From: Anaerovorax odorimutans
GTDB taxonomy: Bacteria > Bacillota > Clostridia > Peptostreptococcales > JAAYPU01
Length of the DNA: 64,000 nt
Assembly (NCBI GenBank): GCA_016841185.1
Contig: JAENZQ010000005.1
Location: 83,339-147,338, forward strand
Reading direction: 5' to 3'
Shown here: piece after piece, positions 1 through 8,745 of the stretch
Position numbering within the stretch: the first letter of the stretch is position 1
Layout: every line of letters starts with the position of its first letter
The notes under the pieces: model-generated
What the model saw: only the letters and a program-made list of their open reading frames with translations
Database searches by the model: none
Told to the model about the DNA's origin: nothing
Made by a program: the position numbers and the translations under genes

Positions 1-18
1 TGCTGGCTTTTCAATGAT

Positions 19-58
19 TTCAGCCTTTGCAGGTACATACTGCAAGGGCTGAATTTTT
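19..58 (+). terminator. Intrinsic terminator of an upstream gene outside the window
   Basis: A 14-bp stem (TTCAGCCTTTGCAG paired with CTGCAAGGGCTGAA, one G-U pair) closes a 7-nt loop and is followed directly by five T. It separates the yibE/F-like gene from whatever lies to its left. Only 18 bases precede it, so the upstream gene cannot be identified. Confidence 0.8.
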
Positions 59-144
59 GTATTAAATTGTTGTAAGCTTTTTAGTAATATTCTTTACATT
101 AAAGAATACATTTTATTAAATTTAAATACACATCGGAGGTTCAA

Positions 145-1254
145 ATGAAAAAAAAGATAATAATGACCATTGTCTTTCTGGTTCTCATCATAGGAATGGC
201 CGAAATATTAGCAGACACTTATTATTACAATCACTCGATTGGTTACATGACAACCGTTGAGAGAGGGCGTATTATTGAATTATTACCTGAAAATAATGAA
301 GAATATCTCAAAATTAAAATACTATCAGGAAAATATAAAAATAAATATTGTGTGATAGAAAATAGCTTTTATCAAAGTGATTATTATAATATGCCATTTA
401 AAAAAGGAGAGAAAGTCATAATAGAAATAGATGACAGTTCCGAAAAACCTGCTGTTACGCTTATAAATATCGGGCGGGATACATATACGGTCTATCTTAC
501 TTTATTTTTTCTTTTGCTACTGGTTCTGATAGGAAAAAAGCAAGGGGCAAAATCGGCAATATCTTTGGTTATTACTATTACCATCATTATTAAATGGATG
601 ATCCCATTTATATTGAATGGTTACAATCCGGTGATCACAGCGATTATAGCATGTATCGTCATTACAATGGTTACACTCTTTATTGTGGCAGGTGTCAGCA
701 AAAAATCCATTGCAACAATCCTTGGAACGAGTTTTGGTGTAGTTACGGCAGGATTGCTTGCTTTTATTACCGGAAACCTATCGCATTTTTCAGGGCTGAG
801 TGGACAGGATGCAACTTCGCTGATGCTGTTGGAGCAGGAACTTCCATTTGATTTTACAGGCATTCTGTTTGCAGGGATCATTGTAGGGACTTTAGGTGCC
901 GTAATGGATGTGAGTATGTCCATTGCTTCCTCTATGAACGAAATGAAAGATAACAATCCGGATATCCGTAAAATAACTTTGATCAAATCAGGCTTAAACA
1001 TAGGAAAAGATGTCATGGGGACCATGACCAACACGCTTATATTAGCATATACAGGTGCATCGATTCCTTTATTGATGGTCTTGATGGCAAAGCATACACC
1101 GTTGGTGATTATTTTAAACACAGAGCTGATTACTACGGAGATCATAAGAGCGTTATCCGGCAGTATTGGTATCATATTATCCATACCTGCTACATCGGTG
1201 ATATCCGGTATATTATTAAATAGAAAAAACTTCTATAAAGAATGCCGGTATTGA
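145..1254 (+). CDS. YibE/F family multi-pass membrane protein
   Basis: A 369-residue membrane protein of the YibE/F-like family; its biochemical role is not established. One N-terminal membrane segment (about residues 5-23) is followed by an extracytoplasmic domain of roughly 90 residues and then by about seven further hydrophobic segments from residue 113 on. The family hallmark GAVMDVSMSIASSM lies at 251-264. The ATG follows a good ribosome site (CGGAGG, 8 nt upstream). The gene stands alone: a terminator precedes it and another (1259-1311) separates it from the iron operon, so nothing ties it to iron uptake. Family assignment is confident; function is unknown. Confidence 0.88.
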   Translation: MKKKIIMTIVFLVLIIGMAEILADTYYYNHSIGYMTTVERGRIIELLPENNEEYLKIKILSGKYKNKYCVIENSFYQSDYYNMPFKKGEKVIIEIDDSSEKPAVTLINIGRDTYTVYLTLFFLLLLVLIGKKQGAKSAISLVITITIIIKWMIPFILNGYNPVITAIIACIVITMVTLFIVAGVSKKSIATILGTSFGVVTAGLLAFITGNLSHFSGLSGQDATSLMLLEQELPFDFTGILFAGIIVGTLGAVMDVSMSIASSMNEMKDNNPDIRKITLIKSGLNIGKDVMGTMTNTLILAYTGASIPLLMVLMAKHTPLVIILNTELITTEIIRALSGSIGIILSIPATSVISGILLNRKNFYKECRY

Positions 1255-1258
1255 TTTT

Positions 1259-1311
1259 ATAATACATCCAACGGGAATGTCCTGAGGAGACAAGTATTAT
1301 TTTTATTTTTT
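1259..1311 (+). terminator. Terminator after the yibE/F-like gene
   Basis: ATAATAC (1259-1265) pairs with GTATTAT (1294-1300); an inner TGTC/GACA pairing is possible. A T-rich tract begins directly after the stem. It lies between the yibE/F-like stop codon and the feo promoter. Confidence 0.6.
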
Positions 1312-1323
1312 GTATTTAAAGTA

Positions 1324-1352
1324 TTGACAATCAGGTGAACTGGGGCTAAAAT
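1324..1352 (+). promoter_or_regulatory. Sigma-A promoter of the feo operon
   Basis: A perfect -35 box TTGACA (1324-1329), a 17-nt spacer and a -10 box TAAAAT (1347-1352, 5 of 6 matches). Transcription should start near 1359, giving a leader of about 85 nt. The inverted repeat GTTAG-N6-CTAAC (1353-1368) sits on the expected start site and could be a second operator, for example for the DtxR-like protein encoded downstream. Confidence 0.75.
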
Positions 1353-1370
1353 GTTAGATAGAACTAACAG

Positions 1371-1385
1371 TGATAATGATTATCA
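1371..1385 (+). promoter_or_regulatory. Fur box (7-1-7 palindrome)
   Basis: TGATAATGATTATCA is a perfect 7-1-7 inverted repeat identical to the core Fur box described for Bacillus subtilis. It lies about 12 nt downstream of the expected feo start site, where bound Fur could block the polymerase. This implies iron repression of the feo operon by a Fur protein encoded elsewhere. Confidence 0.8.
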
Positions 1386-1444
1386 GTTATACTCATCTCA
1401 GAATGTTAGATATAAGTATACATGAATATCAGGGAGGTAATAAA

Positions 1445-2134
1445 ATGACAGGATTGCTGAATATATCTGCTTCCATGCAGGATTACCTGGAAGCTATTTT
1501 GGAAATTTCTGAAAGTGAAAGAGTTGTTCGTATAACGGATATTGCCAATAGACTAAATATCGCAAAAGCAAGTGTCAATCAGACCATTGGTAAATTAAAG
1601 GAGATGGGGCTAGTAACACAGCAGATATATGGTCCGGTGGAACTGACGGGTAACGGAAAAAAACTGGCGGATAAAGTCAGGCAGCGGCACAGAAAACTTT
1701 TGACATTTCTCGTGGATGTTCTTGGAGTAGAGCCAAAGATTGCAGAAAAGGATGCCTGTCTTATGGAGCATGTTGTAAGTTCACAGACAATGGAAAGATT
1801 GACGGAGTTTCTTGTTGCGAACAGCTCCTATAATGACAGCGTCAAATCAACAGTTGATCATAGAGAAGAGTCTTATGGAAAGGAGGCCGGGCTAAAACCA
1901 ATGAAGACAAGAGCTTTATCAGAATTGAAAATAGGACAGAAGGGAAAAGTGATAAAAATAGCTTCAAAGGGGACTGCAAGAAAACGTATTCTGGAAATGG
2001 GCATTACTACAGGAACCGAAATAAGTGTAAAAGGTCTTGCACCTTTTGGAGATCCAATGGAACTGATAGTCAAAGGTTATAGTTTAAGTTTGAGAAAAGA
2101 AGAAGCAGCGGATATATTTGTGGAGGTGCAGTAA
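1445..2134 (+). CDS. DtxR/MntR-type regulator fused to a FeoA domain
   Basis: A 229-residue metal-dependent regulator, first gene of the feo operon. Residues 8-125 form a DtxR-type winged helix and dimerisation region; 155-229 form a FeoA-like SH3 domain. Ligands of the DtxR regulatory metal sites can be placed by motif: Met11, His82 (RHRK), Cys105, Glu108 and His109 (CLMEH). Metal sensing therefore looks intact. The start ATG at 1445 follows GGGAGG; the frame is open further upstream, but that part would overlap the Fur box and has no ribosome site. Three bases separate it from feoA. Whether it senses Fe2+ or Mn2+ cannot be told from the sequence. Confidence 0.88.
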   Translation: MTGLLNISASMQDYLEAILEISESERVVRITDIANRLNIAKASVNQTIGKLKEMGLVTQQIYGPVELTGNGKKLADKVRQRHRKLLTFLVDVLGVEPKIAEKDACLMEHVVSSQTMERLTEFLVANSSYNDSVKSTVDHREESYGKEAGLKPMKTRALSELKIGQKGKVIKIASKGTARKRILEMGITTGTEISVKGLAPFGDPMELIVKGYSLSLRKEEAADIFVEVQ

Positions 2135-2136
2135 AA

Positions 2137-2373
2137 ATGGAAAAAGCTTATCCCTTAGGATTTATGCAAAGAGGCCAGGAAGGAATCATAAGAGAAATGG
2201 CGGGAGGTTTGAAAATGCGCCAGCGCCTGACTGAAATGGGCATGGTCAAGGGTTCGGAAATAAAAATTATCAGAAACGATTCTCACGGCCCGCTGATCAT
2301 TTCACTGGGTGAAGAACGTTTAGCGATTGGGCGGGGTGTGTCTCATAAAATATTGATAGAGGAAAAGAAATAA
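2137..2373 (+). CDS. feoA: FeoA ferrous iron transport accessory protein
   Basis: A 78-residue free-standing FeoA, a small cytoplasmic SH3-fold protein that supports FeoB. It has the usual MRQRLTEMGMVKGSEI core. The ribosome site GGAGGTG lies inside the end of the preceding gene, so the two are probably translationally coupled. The operon therefore encodes two FeoA domains, one free and one fused to the regulator. Confidence 0.92.
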   Translation: MEKAYPLGFMQRGQEGIIREMAGGLKMRQRLTEMGMVKGSEIKIIRNDSHGPLIISLGEERLAIGRGVSHKILIEEKK

Positions 2374-2424
2374 AAAATTTTACTTGGAGAGTTAGGCAAA
2401 GCTAACAGACGGAGGTGTAAGAAT

Positions 2425-4470
2425 ATGGAGGCTGTTAAAAGTATTCGGGATGTATCAAAAATCGTAATCGCATTAGCGGGAAATCCAAATTCCGGAAAAA
2501 CTACAATGTTCAATGAGTTGACCGGTGCCCGCCAGCATGTGGGAAACTGGCCTGGTGTTACCGTAGAAAAGAAAGAAGGCATGTATCATTATCAAGATTT
2601 TCAGGTTCAGGTAGTAGACCTTCCCGGCACATATAGTTTAAGCGCTTATTCAGAAGATGAAGCCGTAGCAAGAGACTACATTGCATTGGAAAAGCCGGAT
2701 GTTGTGGTTAACATCGTTGATGCCGCCAATTTAGACAGAAATTTATATTTGACGATGCAACTTATAGAGATGGGTGCTAATGTAGTGGTGGCACTGAATA
2801 TGTATGATGAAGCACAGAAAAGGAATATAGAAATAAATATTGAGCAATTGGCTAAATTGCTTGGCGTACCTGTAATTCCTACCATTTCTGTAAAAGGGAA
2901 AGGACTGAAAGAACTTTCCCAACAGATTACCGTATCAGCAAATAATCCGAATAAAAGCAGGATCAGAATAGATTATGGAAAAGAAATCGAAGAGGTTTTG
3001 AGAGAAATACAAGAAAAAATAAGTGCATGCGGAGGTATTGCCGAAAACTTCAATCTTAGATGGCTTGCTGTTAAGATTCTGGAAGGCGACGAGGGGGTAA
3101 CAAAGTCCGTACAACTTCCTGATGAGCTTATGAAGATGCGTAATAATGCTGTTCAAAAGCTTGAAGCCATGTGGGGGGATGACATGGAATCGGTTATGGC
3201 GGAAAGGCGGTATGGTTTTATAGGCGGCGTTACAAGAGAAGTTGTAACCCGGCATCGTTCCGTCGAGGAGAAGATGTCATTATCGGATAAAATTGACGGA
3301 ATTGTAACCAACCGTTTCTTGGGTATTCCAATCTTTCTGGCAGCTATGTGGGTGGTATTCCAGTTTACATTTGCATTAGGAGATCCCATGATCGGCTGGA
3401 TTGAAGGATTATTTGAATGGTTCGGCGGTCTGGTTGGAACAGGCCTTGACCGTATCGGTGCTTCAGAGATGATTATATCTTTAGTGGTAGACGGTGTTAT
3501 CAATGGGATTGGATCCGTATTGGTATTTGTTCCGAATATATTTCTCCTGTTCTTTGCCATTTCCATACTTGAAGACAGTGGGTACATGGCGCGGGCTGCT
3601 TATATCATGGACAGATTTATGCATTCATTAGGACTTCATGGAAAATCATTTATTCCCATGATCATAGGGTTTGGATGCAGTGTACCGGCCATTATGGCAA
3701 CCAGAACGCTGGAAAATAAACGGGACAGAATGATTACCATTCTCATTTCCCCTCTTATGTCATGTTCTGCAAGGCTTCCGGTGTATATATTATTTGTAAG
3801 CGCCTTTTTCAGCGCCAATCAGGGTTTGGTCATCTTTTCACTATACTTTTTAGGGATTGTTTTAGCCATTATCATGGGTGTTTTATTCAAAAAGTTTCTT
3901 TTTAAAGGTGAGACATCGCATTTTGTTATGGAACTGCCGCCTTATCGAATCCCTACTTTGAAAAGTACCCTTATTCATATGTGGGAAAGGGGTAGCTCTT
4001 ATATCCGTAAGGCAGGGACCATCATATTTGCAGTGGTCGTTTTGATATGGGTGCTTTCCAGTCTGCCGGCAGGAGTGGAATATGCAAGCCAGGAAAGCTG
4101 GCTGGGGCAGATCGGAAGTTTTACGGCACCTGTGTTTAAACCGGCAGGATTTGGAACATGGGATGCTTCGGTGGCACTAATCTTTGGTATACTGGCAAAG
4201 GAAGTAGTGGTAGCTACTCTTGCGGTGATTCATGGCGTAGGAGAAGAAGCACTGACACAGGTTATTGCCAATACCTGGACACCTTTAGCAGCGTATGCTT
4301 TTATGGTGATGACGTTGATTTATATTCCCTGTGCCGCTGCTATCGGTGCAATAAAAAGAGAAACAAATTCCTGGAAATGGGCGGGTTTTGCTGTATTATA
4401 TACCCTTATACTGGGATGGTTGATGGCGGTCCTTGTTTATCAGGGAGGAAGTTTATTGGGATTTAATTAA
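2425..4470 (+). CDS. feoB: FeoB ferrous iron transporter
   Basis: A 681-residue Fe2+ transporter of the cytoplasmic membrane. The N-terminal G domain carries G1 GNPNSGKTT (19-27), G2 PGVTVEKK (43-50), G3 DLPGTYSL (65-72) and G4 NMYD (125-128). A helical spacer follows, then a membrane region from about residue 290 with the two Gate repeats ([12 protein letters not shown] and a later copy around [13 protein letters not shown]). The ATG follows GGAGGTG. It lies 51 bp after feoA in the same operon and is presumably under the same Fur control. Length is within the normal range and no key residue is missing. Confidence 0.96.
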   Translation: MEAVKSIRDVSKIVIALAGNPNSGKTTMFNELTGARQHVGNWPGVTVEKKEGMYHYQDFQVQVVDLPGTYSLSAYSEDEAVARDYIALEKPDVVVNIVDAANLDRNLYLTMQLIEMGANVVVALNMYDEAQKRNIEINIEQLAKLLGVPVIPTISVKGKGLKELSQQITVSANNPNKSRIRIDYGKEIEEVLREIQEKISACGGIAENFNLRWLAVKILEGDEGVTKSVQLPDELMKMRNNAVQKLEAMWGDDMESVMAERRYGFIGGVTREVVTRHRSVEEKMSLSDKIDGIVTNRFLGIPIFLAAMWVVFQFTFALGDPMIGWIEGLFEWFGGLVGTGLDRIGASEMIISLVVDGVINGIGSVLVFVPNIFLLFFAISILEDSGYMARAAYIMDRFMHSLGLHGKSFIPMIIGFGCSVPAIMATRTLENKRDRMITILISPLMSCSARLPVYILFVSAFFSANQGLVIFSLYFLGIVLAIIMGVLFKKFLFKGETSHFVMELPPYRIPTLKSTLIHMWERGSSYIRKAGTIIFAVVVLIWVLSSLPAGVEYASQESWLGQIGSFTAPVFKPAGFGTWDASVALIFGILAKEVVVATLAVIHGVGEEALTQVIANTWTPLAAYAFMVMTLIYIPCAAAIGAIKRETNSWKWAGFAVLYTLILGWLMAVLVYQGGSLLGFN

Positions 4471-4485
4471 AGAAAGGATAGGGAA

Positions 4486-4623
4486 ATGAACGGTGAATTA
4501 ATATTTCTAATTGGTGTCGGATTAGCTGCAGCCGGGTTAATTGTATGGCGAATTGTTAAAGCTTCAAAGCAGGATGGCTGCAGCAACTGCAGTTCATGTA
4601 ATAATAGTAGCTGCCACAGGTGA
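4486..4623 (+). CDS. FeoB-associated Cys-rich membrane peptide
   Basis: A 45-residue peptide directly downstream of feoB. An N-terminal hydrophobic helix (LIFLIGVGLAAAGLIVW) is followed by a short basic stretch and a tail with four Cys (DGCSNCSSCNNSSCHR). This matches the FeoB-associated Cys-rich membrane protein family of clostridia, thought to help iron delivery or FeoB function. AGAAAGGATAGGG serves as the ribosome site. The gene is short enough to be missed by automatic callers. Confidence 0.85.
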   Translation: MNGELIFLIGVGLAAAGLIVWRIVKASKQDGCSNCSSCNNSSCHR

Positions 4624-4656
4624 AAGGATTGGCAAACATCCTGAAATAAATATAAA

Positions 4657-4703
4657 TTGGATTACAAAGAGTTTAGAGAAGTTTTCTGCTTTTTGTAATC
4701 CAA
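4657..4703 (+). terminator. Hairpin at the end of the feo operon
   Basis: A 12-bp perfect stem (TTGGATTACAAA with TTTGTAATCCAA) around a 23-nt loop. The following ACTAATTTTA is only moderately T-rich. It lies between the converging feo operon and rfbC, so it may end transcription in either direction. Confidence 0.55.
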
Positions 4704-4806
4704 ACTAATTTTACCGGTTGGAATGAACCAAATTTGATGCGGATTTGCTTATTAGTTTTTAACTGATGAAATGAGTTTTTCAACGACCAGAGAGATTTTA
4801 AAAACC

Positions 4807-5370
4807 TCAATGATAATGTTCTTTAGTGAATTGGGTGAAGCTCTTGAGCTGTTTATCCTTATCTGACAGGATAACTTTCTGCAAGTCTGCTATGGGCCAC
4901 TTTATGTTTAGAAATGTATCATTCCATACAACACCATCATCATCTTCAGGGTAATAGAAATCTGTGCACTTATAGGTAAAATCCGCTTCTTCCGATAGGA
5001 CGAGAAAACCATGCAGAAATTCCTCCGGGATATAGAACATTTTCATGTTTTCATCAGACAGCAGGATGCCATACCACTTTCCAAAAGTATTGGAATCTTT
5101 TCTTGTGTCCACAGCAACATCGTAAACTTTTCCTTTTAACACGCGTACAAGTTTTCCTTGAGGGTGTCTTTTTTGCATGTGAAGTCCTCTTAAAACACCT
5201 TTGTATGAGTGAGAATGGTTATCCTGGACAAAGGACATATTTAAACCGATTTTTCTAAAGGCATTACGATTGTAAGTTTCCAAAAAGAATCCCCGGTCAT
5301 CTCTGAAAACGGCAGGTTGAATAACCATTAAGCCGTTGATTTCTGTCTCATATATTTTAAAGTTGGACAT
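4807..5370 (-). CDS. rfbC: dTDP-4-dehydrorhamnose 3,5-epimerase (RmlC/RfbC)
   Basis: A 187-residue cupin-fold epimerase that inverts C3 and C5 of dTDP-4-keto-6-deoxyglucose. The catalytic base His64 (RGLH), His120 (FLHGF), Tyr133 (FTYKC) and the Asp in SDKD (about 170-172) are in place, so the enzyme looks active. Length is typical. It lies downstream of a GT2 gene on the minus strand. RmlB and RmlD are not in the window, so its product may be rhamnose or another 6-deoxy sugar completed by enzymes encoded elsewhere. Confidence 0.93.
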   Translation of the reverse strand: MSNFKIYETEINGLMVIQPAVFRDDRGFFLETYNRNAFRKIGLNMSFVQDNHSHSYKGVLRGLHMQKRHPQGKLVRVLKGKVYDVAVDTRKDSNTFGKWYGILLSDENMKMFYIPEEFLHGFLVLSEEADFTYKCTDFYYPEDDDGVVWNDTFLNIKWPIADLQKVILSDKDKQLKSFTQFTKEHYH

Positions 5371-5439
5371 AAAATAGAAACCTTTCCTATTTAAAATTCT
5401 TAATACTGCAGATCATATGATGATAGAATACGCTATATT

Positions 5440-6432
5440 TTATTCCTGCAAAGGCGTGAAATTATGGATATCCGGTTTTTTGCCGGCTTCTTTAATTTTA
5501 TTCTGAAGCTTGTTATATTCCGGCCCAAGAAAAGGATGTTTTTTTATCTCAGAACATCCATCAGCCTTTCGGCCATAGATTCGATAATCTCTATCTATTT
5601 CATAAAGCATTTCCAGCATAACCGGTTTTGGGAGTGTATAATGATCTATGATAAAATTCTTTACTAAAAACAAATCATCATAAAAGGCTGAAGACTGTCT
5701 GTTTTTTGCAATGATGCTGTCGGTATGGCGCATATGAAAATTCATGGCATCTGAACAATAACTGATTTTCCCGGACTGCAGTACATATGCATAAAGCATC
5801 CAATCATAGAATACTTTAAATTTTAATATATTCTTTTCAACTCCTATCAATGCAGTTTTTCGAAAGACAGCGGAACTAATATCATAAATGGTATTTTTGA
5901 TGCATAGTCCGTTTATCATTTCCTGAAGGCCATCTATACAATAATTCCGGGATGGGCATGTTTCTTTATAATAGTGCTTGAGCTCAATGTGATTTTGATC
6001 TATGGGGATGGATTTGCAATAAGAAAGATTAACACTGCCATCTTCAAAGATTTCTTTCATTTTTGCCAGAAATTCTTTACTGCAATAATCATCCTGTTCC
6101 GTAAACCAGATGAAATCTCCCTGTGCTGATTCAAGTCCTTTAAGCAATTGGGACCCGACACCGGAATTATGATTATTAGAAAGAATACTGTATTTTACCC
6201 CTTGAGTTTTTAATAAATCTTTTGCAATACTTACACTGTTATCTGCCGATGCATCATCTAAAAATATTATTTCATATGGCTTGAAAGACTGTTGAAGAAT
6301 GCTTTCCAACCTCTTTTTGATATATTTTTCTCCGTTATAACATAAAACCACGGCGCTTACTTTAAAGTCTTGTTTTGGATTGGTAATTCTGCTTTTTAAA
6401 ACAGAGATATCCTTTAAAAGTGATTTAAACAT
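5440..6432 (-). CDS. Family 2 glycosyltransferase
   Basis: A GT-A fold transferase of 330 residues. It has the N-terminal nucleotide-sugar motif VVLCYNGEKYI, the acidic pair DDAS (59-62) and the metal site TEQDDY (111-116). The start chosen is the ATG at 6432, because GGAGGTGG lies just upstream; a longer frame begins at a TTG (6450) that overlaps this ribosome site. No membrane segment is evident, so it is probably cytoplasmic or membrane-peripheral. Donor and acceptor are unknown; rfbC next to it suggests a dTDP-deoxy-sugar. Confidence 0.85.
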   Translation of the reverse strand: MFKSLLKDISVLKSRITNPKQDFKVSAVVLCYNGEKYIKKRLESILQQSFKPYEIIFLDDASADNSVSIAKDLLKTQGVKYSILSNNHNSGVGSQLLKGLESAQGDFIWFTEQDDYCSKEFLAKMKEIFEDGSVNLSYCKSIPIDQNHIELKHYYKETCPSRNYCIDGLQEMINGLCIKNTIYDISSAVFRKTALIGVEKNILKFKVFYDWMLYAYVLQSGKISYCSDAMNFHMRHTDSIIAKNRQSSAFYDDLFLVKNFIIDHYTLPKPVMLEMLYEIDRDYRIYGRKADGCSEIKKHPFLGPEYNKLQNKIKEAGKKPDIHNFTPLQE

Positions 6433-6719
6433 TTTCTTTTCCACCTCCAAAGATGGTTTTTATATTTTACATTTAGGTATTATATAAACTTAATGAGAAG
6501 TTTTCCGGTGATGGAAAACATATTGGTTTCAGTACTAATATATGAAGAAAATATCAGGGTGTTACCATTTCAACAATACCGGATTAACATGTTAAATCTG
6601 CAATTCATACTATAAAAGTGTAAGCAGGGTTATTAGAGTATGAATCAAAGGCAGAGTTTAAGCGAGGTGAGAGGGGAAGTTGCAGTAAGAATTATATTAT
6701 ACAGGAGAGGAAAAGAAAA
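6433..6719. other. Divergent intergenic region
   Basis: The 287 bp between the minus-strand GT2/rfbC pair and plus-strand rfbA must hold promoters for both directions. No pair of boxes close to the sigma-A consensus was found, no gene is apparent and no strong hairpin was seen. Confidence 0.4.
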
Positions 6720-7583
6720 GTGAAAGGAATTATTCTTGCCGGAGGTAGCGGTACAAGGCTGTTTCCACTTACCCTTGTTTTATCAAAGCAAATACTTCCT
6801 GTTTATGATAAGCCGGTCATATATTATCCCTTATCTGTTTTAATGTTAGCCGGGATTCAAGAAATTCTCATTATTTCAACAGATATTGATTTGCCCTTAT
6901 ACCAAAGGCTTTTCGATACAGGTGAGCAGTTGGGAATGTCGTTTTCATATAAGATTCAGCATGAACCGAAAGGGATAGCAGAGGCGTTCATAATAGGGGA
7001 AGATTTTATAGATGGGGATCAGGTTGTTCTGATCCTGGGTGATAATATTTTTTATGGCAATGAACTTGAGTCGGTAATACGAAAAGCCATGAAGAGAAAA
7101 ACAGGCGCAACTGTTTTAGGATATCCTACAGACAGTCCCGGTTCTTTTGGAATTGTTGAGCTGGGAGACCATGGAAAAGCACTGAGCATAGAAGAAAAAC
7201 CGGAGAATCCGAAATCCAAATATGCGGTTCCGGGGCTTTATTTCTATGATAATCAGGCAGTAGAAATTGCAAAAACAATTACCCCTTCTAAAAGAGGAGA
7301 ATTGGAGATTACAGCAGTTAACGAAGCTTATCTTAAAAAAGGCCAGCTTTATGTAGAACTGTTGAAGAATGGGACGGCATGGTTTGATACAGGAACTCAT
7401 GATTCTCTTTTGAATGCTGCAAATTATATTAGAAATATCCAGAAAAACAATAGGCTCTATATTGGATGTATTGAAGAAATTGCATACAGAAAGGGATTTA
7501 TCGACAGAGAGCAGCTGCTAAAATTAGCGGGGCCGCAGCAAAATTCTGATTATGGAAAATACCTGATGAACATTGAAGAATAA
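6720..7583 (+). CDS. rfbA: Glucose-1-phosphate thymidylyltransferase (RmlA)
   Basis: A 287-residue enzyme making dTDP-glucose from dTTP and glucose-1-phosphate, the entry step to dTDP-sugars. It has the nucleotidyltransferase signature GGSGTRLFPLT (8-18), the LGDNIFYG substrate motif and EKPENPKS. The start is GTG at 6720 behind AGGAGAGG. A strong terminator follows directly, so it is a single-gene unit. No RmlB dehydratase gene lies in the window. Confidence 0.94.
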   Translation: MKGIILAGGSGTRLFPLTLVLSKQILPVYDKPVIYYPLSVLMLAGIQEILIISTDIDLPLYQRLFDTGEQLGMSFSYKIQHEPKGIAEAFIIGEDFIDGDQVVLILGDNIFYGNELESVIRKAMKRKTGATVLGYPTDSPGSFGIVELGDHGKALSIEEKPENPKSKYAVPGLYFYDNQAVEIAKTITPSKRGELEITAVNEAYLKKGQLYVELLKNGTAWFDTGTHDSLLNAANYIRNIQKNNRLYIGCIEEIAYRKGFIDREQLLKLAGPQQNSDYGKYLMNIEE

Positions 7584-7586
7584 AAG

Positions 7587-7616
7587 AAAATGATTCTCTT
7601 AAAAGAGAATCATTTT
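7587..7616 (+). terminator. Terminator after rfbA
   Basis: A 14-bp perfect stem, AAAATGATTCTCTT with AAGAGAATCATTTT, with only two bases between the arms. The T-run of the 3' arm and its A-rich partner suggest it may work in both directions. Confidence 0.75.
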
Positions 7617-7684
7617 CCACAAATTTGCTAATTTAATTAATTACTTAAGGGGCTTCTTTGAAAGGATTGAGAAGTAAATAGATA

Positions 7685-8731
7685 ATGAAATTAAAGATAT
7701 TATTTATATATTCAAACGAATCAGACCCGTGTACACAATTACATTGCTTTGAGCTGGCAAAGGGATTGGAAAGATATGCAGGTACCTCGATCGTGCATTT
7801 TAAAGATTTAGTTGAAAGTATCCTTTTGGATTATCATGTTGTTATTTTTCAACGAATCGGAGCAACCGGAACAGAAGTAGCAAAGAAAGATTTTGATTTT
7901 ATTTCCTTTTTAATAAAAAAATATAGAACAACAAAGGTTTTTATATACTTTTTGGATGATCTGGTGGTGGAGGATCAGGGCGGAATGCCTAAAGAATTCA
8001 TGAGGATGTGCCATGCTGTCATATGTACTACTGAGAGACTAAAAAAGAATCTATCTTCGTTTAATGAAAGAATTTATGTTCTTAGAAATTATGTGGATTT
8101 AGATTTCGTAAAAGCTGTTAAAAAGAGAAAACTGAAAGGGTTCAATGCAATATGGATCAGCACTGCAGGGCTTGGGGCTGATATGATGAAGCAAATAATT
8201 AATCAGGTAAATAAGGATATGCCCATTTCCTTTTTTTATTTTGGAGGAATGCATAAGAGTTTAGCGGATATAGAGGGCATTTTCAGCTATCCTTTCCAAC
8301 CTTTCAGAGATATGATTTCATGGCTCAAGGGGTGCGACATCTTATTAAATCCAATGTCTCCCGACCAAGAATATAAAACAATGCTTGAGAACAGAACAAA
8401 AAGAAATATAGAAGAATTTTTGCAGTGCAAATCAGAAATAAAGTATATATTGGCAGGGGCAACAAAAACGGCTTTTATATCCAGCATAACAGAATCCAAC
8501 CTCTATGCGGTCACAAGCAATTGGAACGGATTATTATTGGAAGATACGGTTACGGATTGGGTAGATGCCATAAAGCGGTTGTATCATGATGCAGAACTTA
8601 GAAAGACAATGATTAAAAATGCCTATGCAGACGTCATGGACCGGTATACGTTGAAGGATGCAGCCCGGAATGCCATGGAAATATTTACCGGATTGCTTGG
8701 CTGTCATTTAGAAAATCACAGTTTAAATTAA
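7685..8731 (+). CDS. GT4-like glycosyltransferase
   Basis: A 348-residue GT-B-type protein, first of three collinear transferase genes. An N-terminal Rossmann-like half ends near the acidic motif FIYFLDDLV (about 95-103); the C-terminal half has NPMSPDQEYKTMLENRTK and a closing region typical of group 1 transferases. The canonical E-x7-E motif is weak, so it is a divergent member. The ribosome site upstream of the ATG is poor. It resembles the products at 9778 and 10780 in layout and in the acidic motif, which suggests paralogy. Substrate unknown. Confidence 0.7.
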   Translation: MKLKILFIYSNESDPCTQLHCFELAKGLERYAGTSIVHFKDLVESILLDYHVVIFQRIGATGTEVAKKDFDFISFLIKKYRTTKVFIYFLDDLVVEDQGGMPKEFMRMCHAVICTTERLKKNLSSFNERIYVLRNYVDLDFVKAVKKRKLKGFNAIWISTAGLGADMMKQIINQVNKDMPISFFYFGGMHKSLADIEGIFSYPFQPFRDMISWLKGCDILLNPMSPDQEYKTMLENRTKRNIEEFLQCKSEIKYILAGATKTAFISSITESNLYAVTSNWNGLLLEDTVTDWVDAIKRLYHDAELRKTMIKNAYADVMDRYTLKDAARNAMEIFTGLLGCHLENHSLN

Positions 8732-8745
8732 TAAGGAGAAAGTTG

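Noticed and set aside
621..1184. Minus-strand frame of 187 codons inside the yibE/F-like gene
   Set aside because: It lies wholly within a clear membrane-protein gene, has no ribosome site and shows no recognisable domain.
3153..3587. Minus-strand frame of 144 codons inside feoB
   Set aside because: It is a shadow of the feoB membrane region; the encoded sequence is low in hydrophobic pattern and resembles nothing known.
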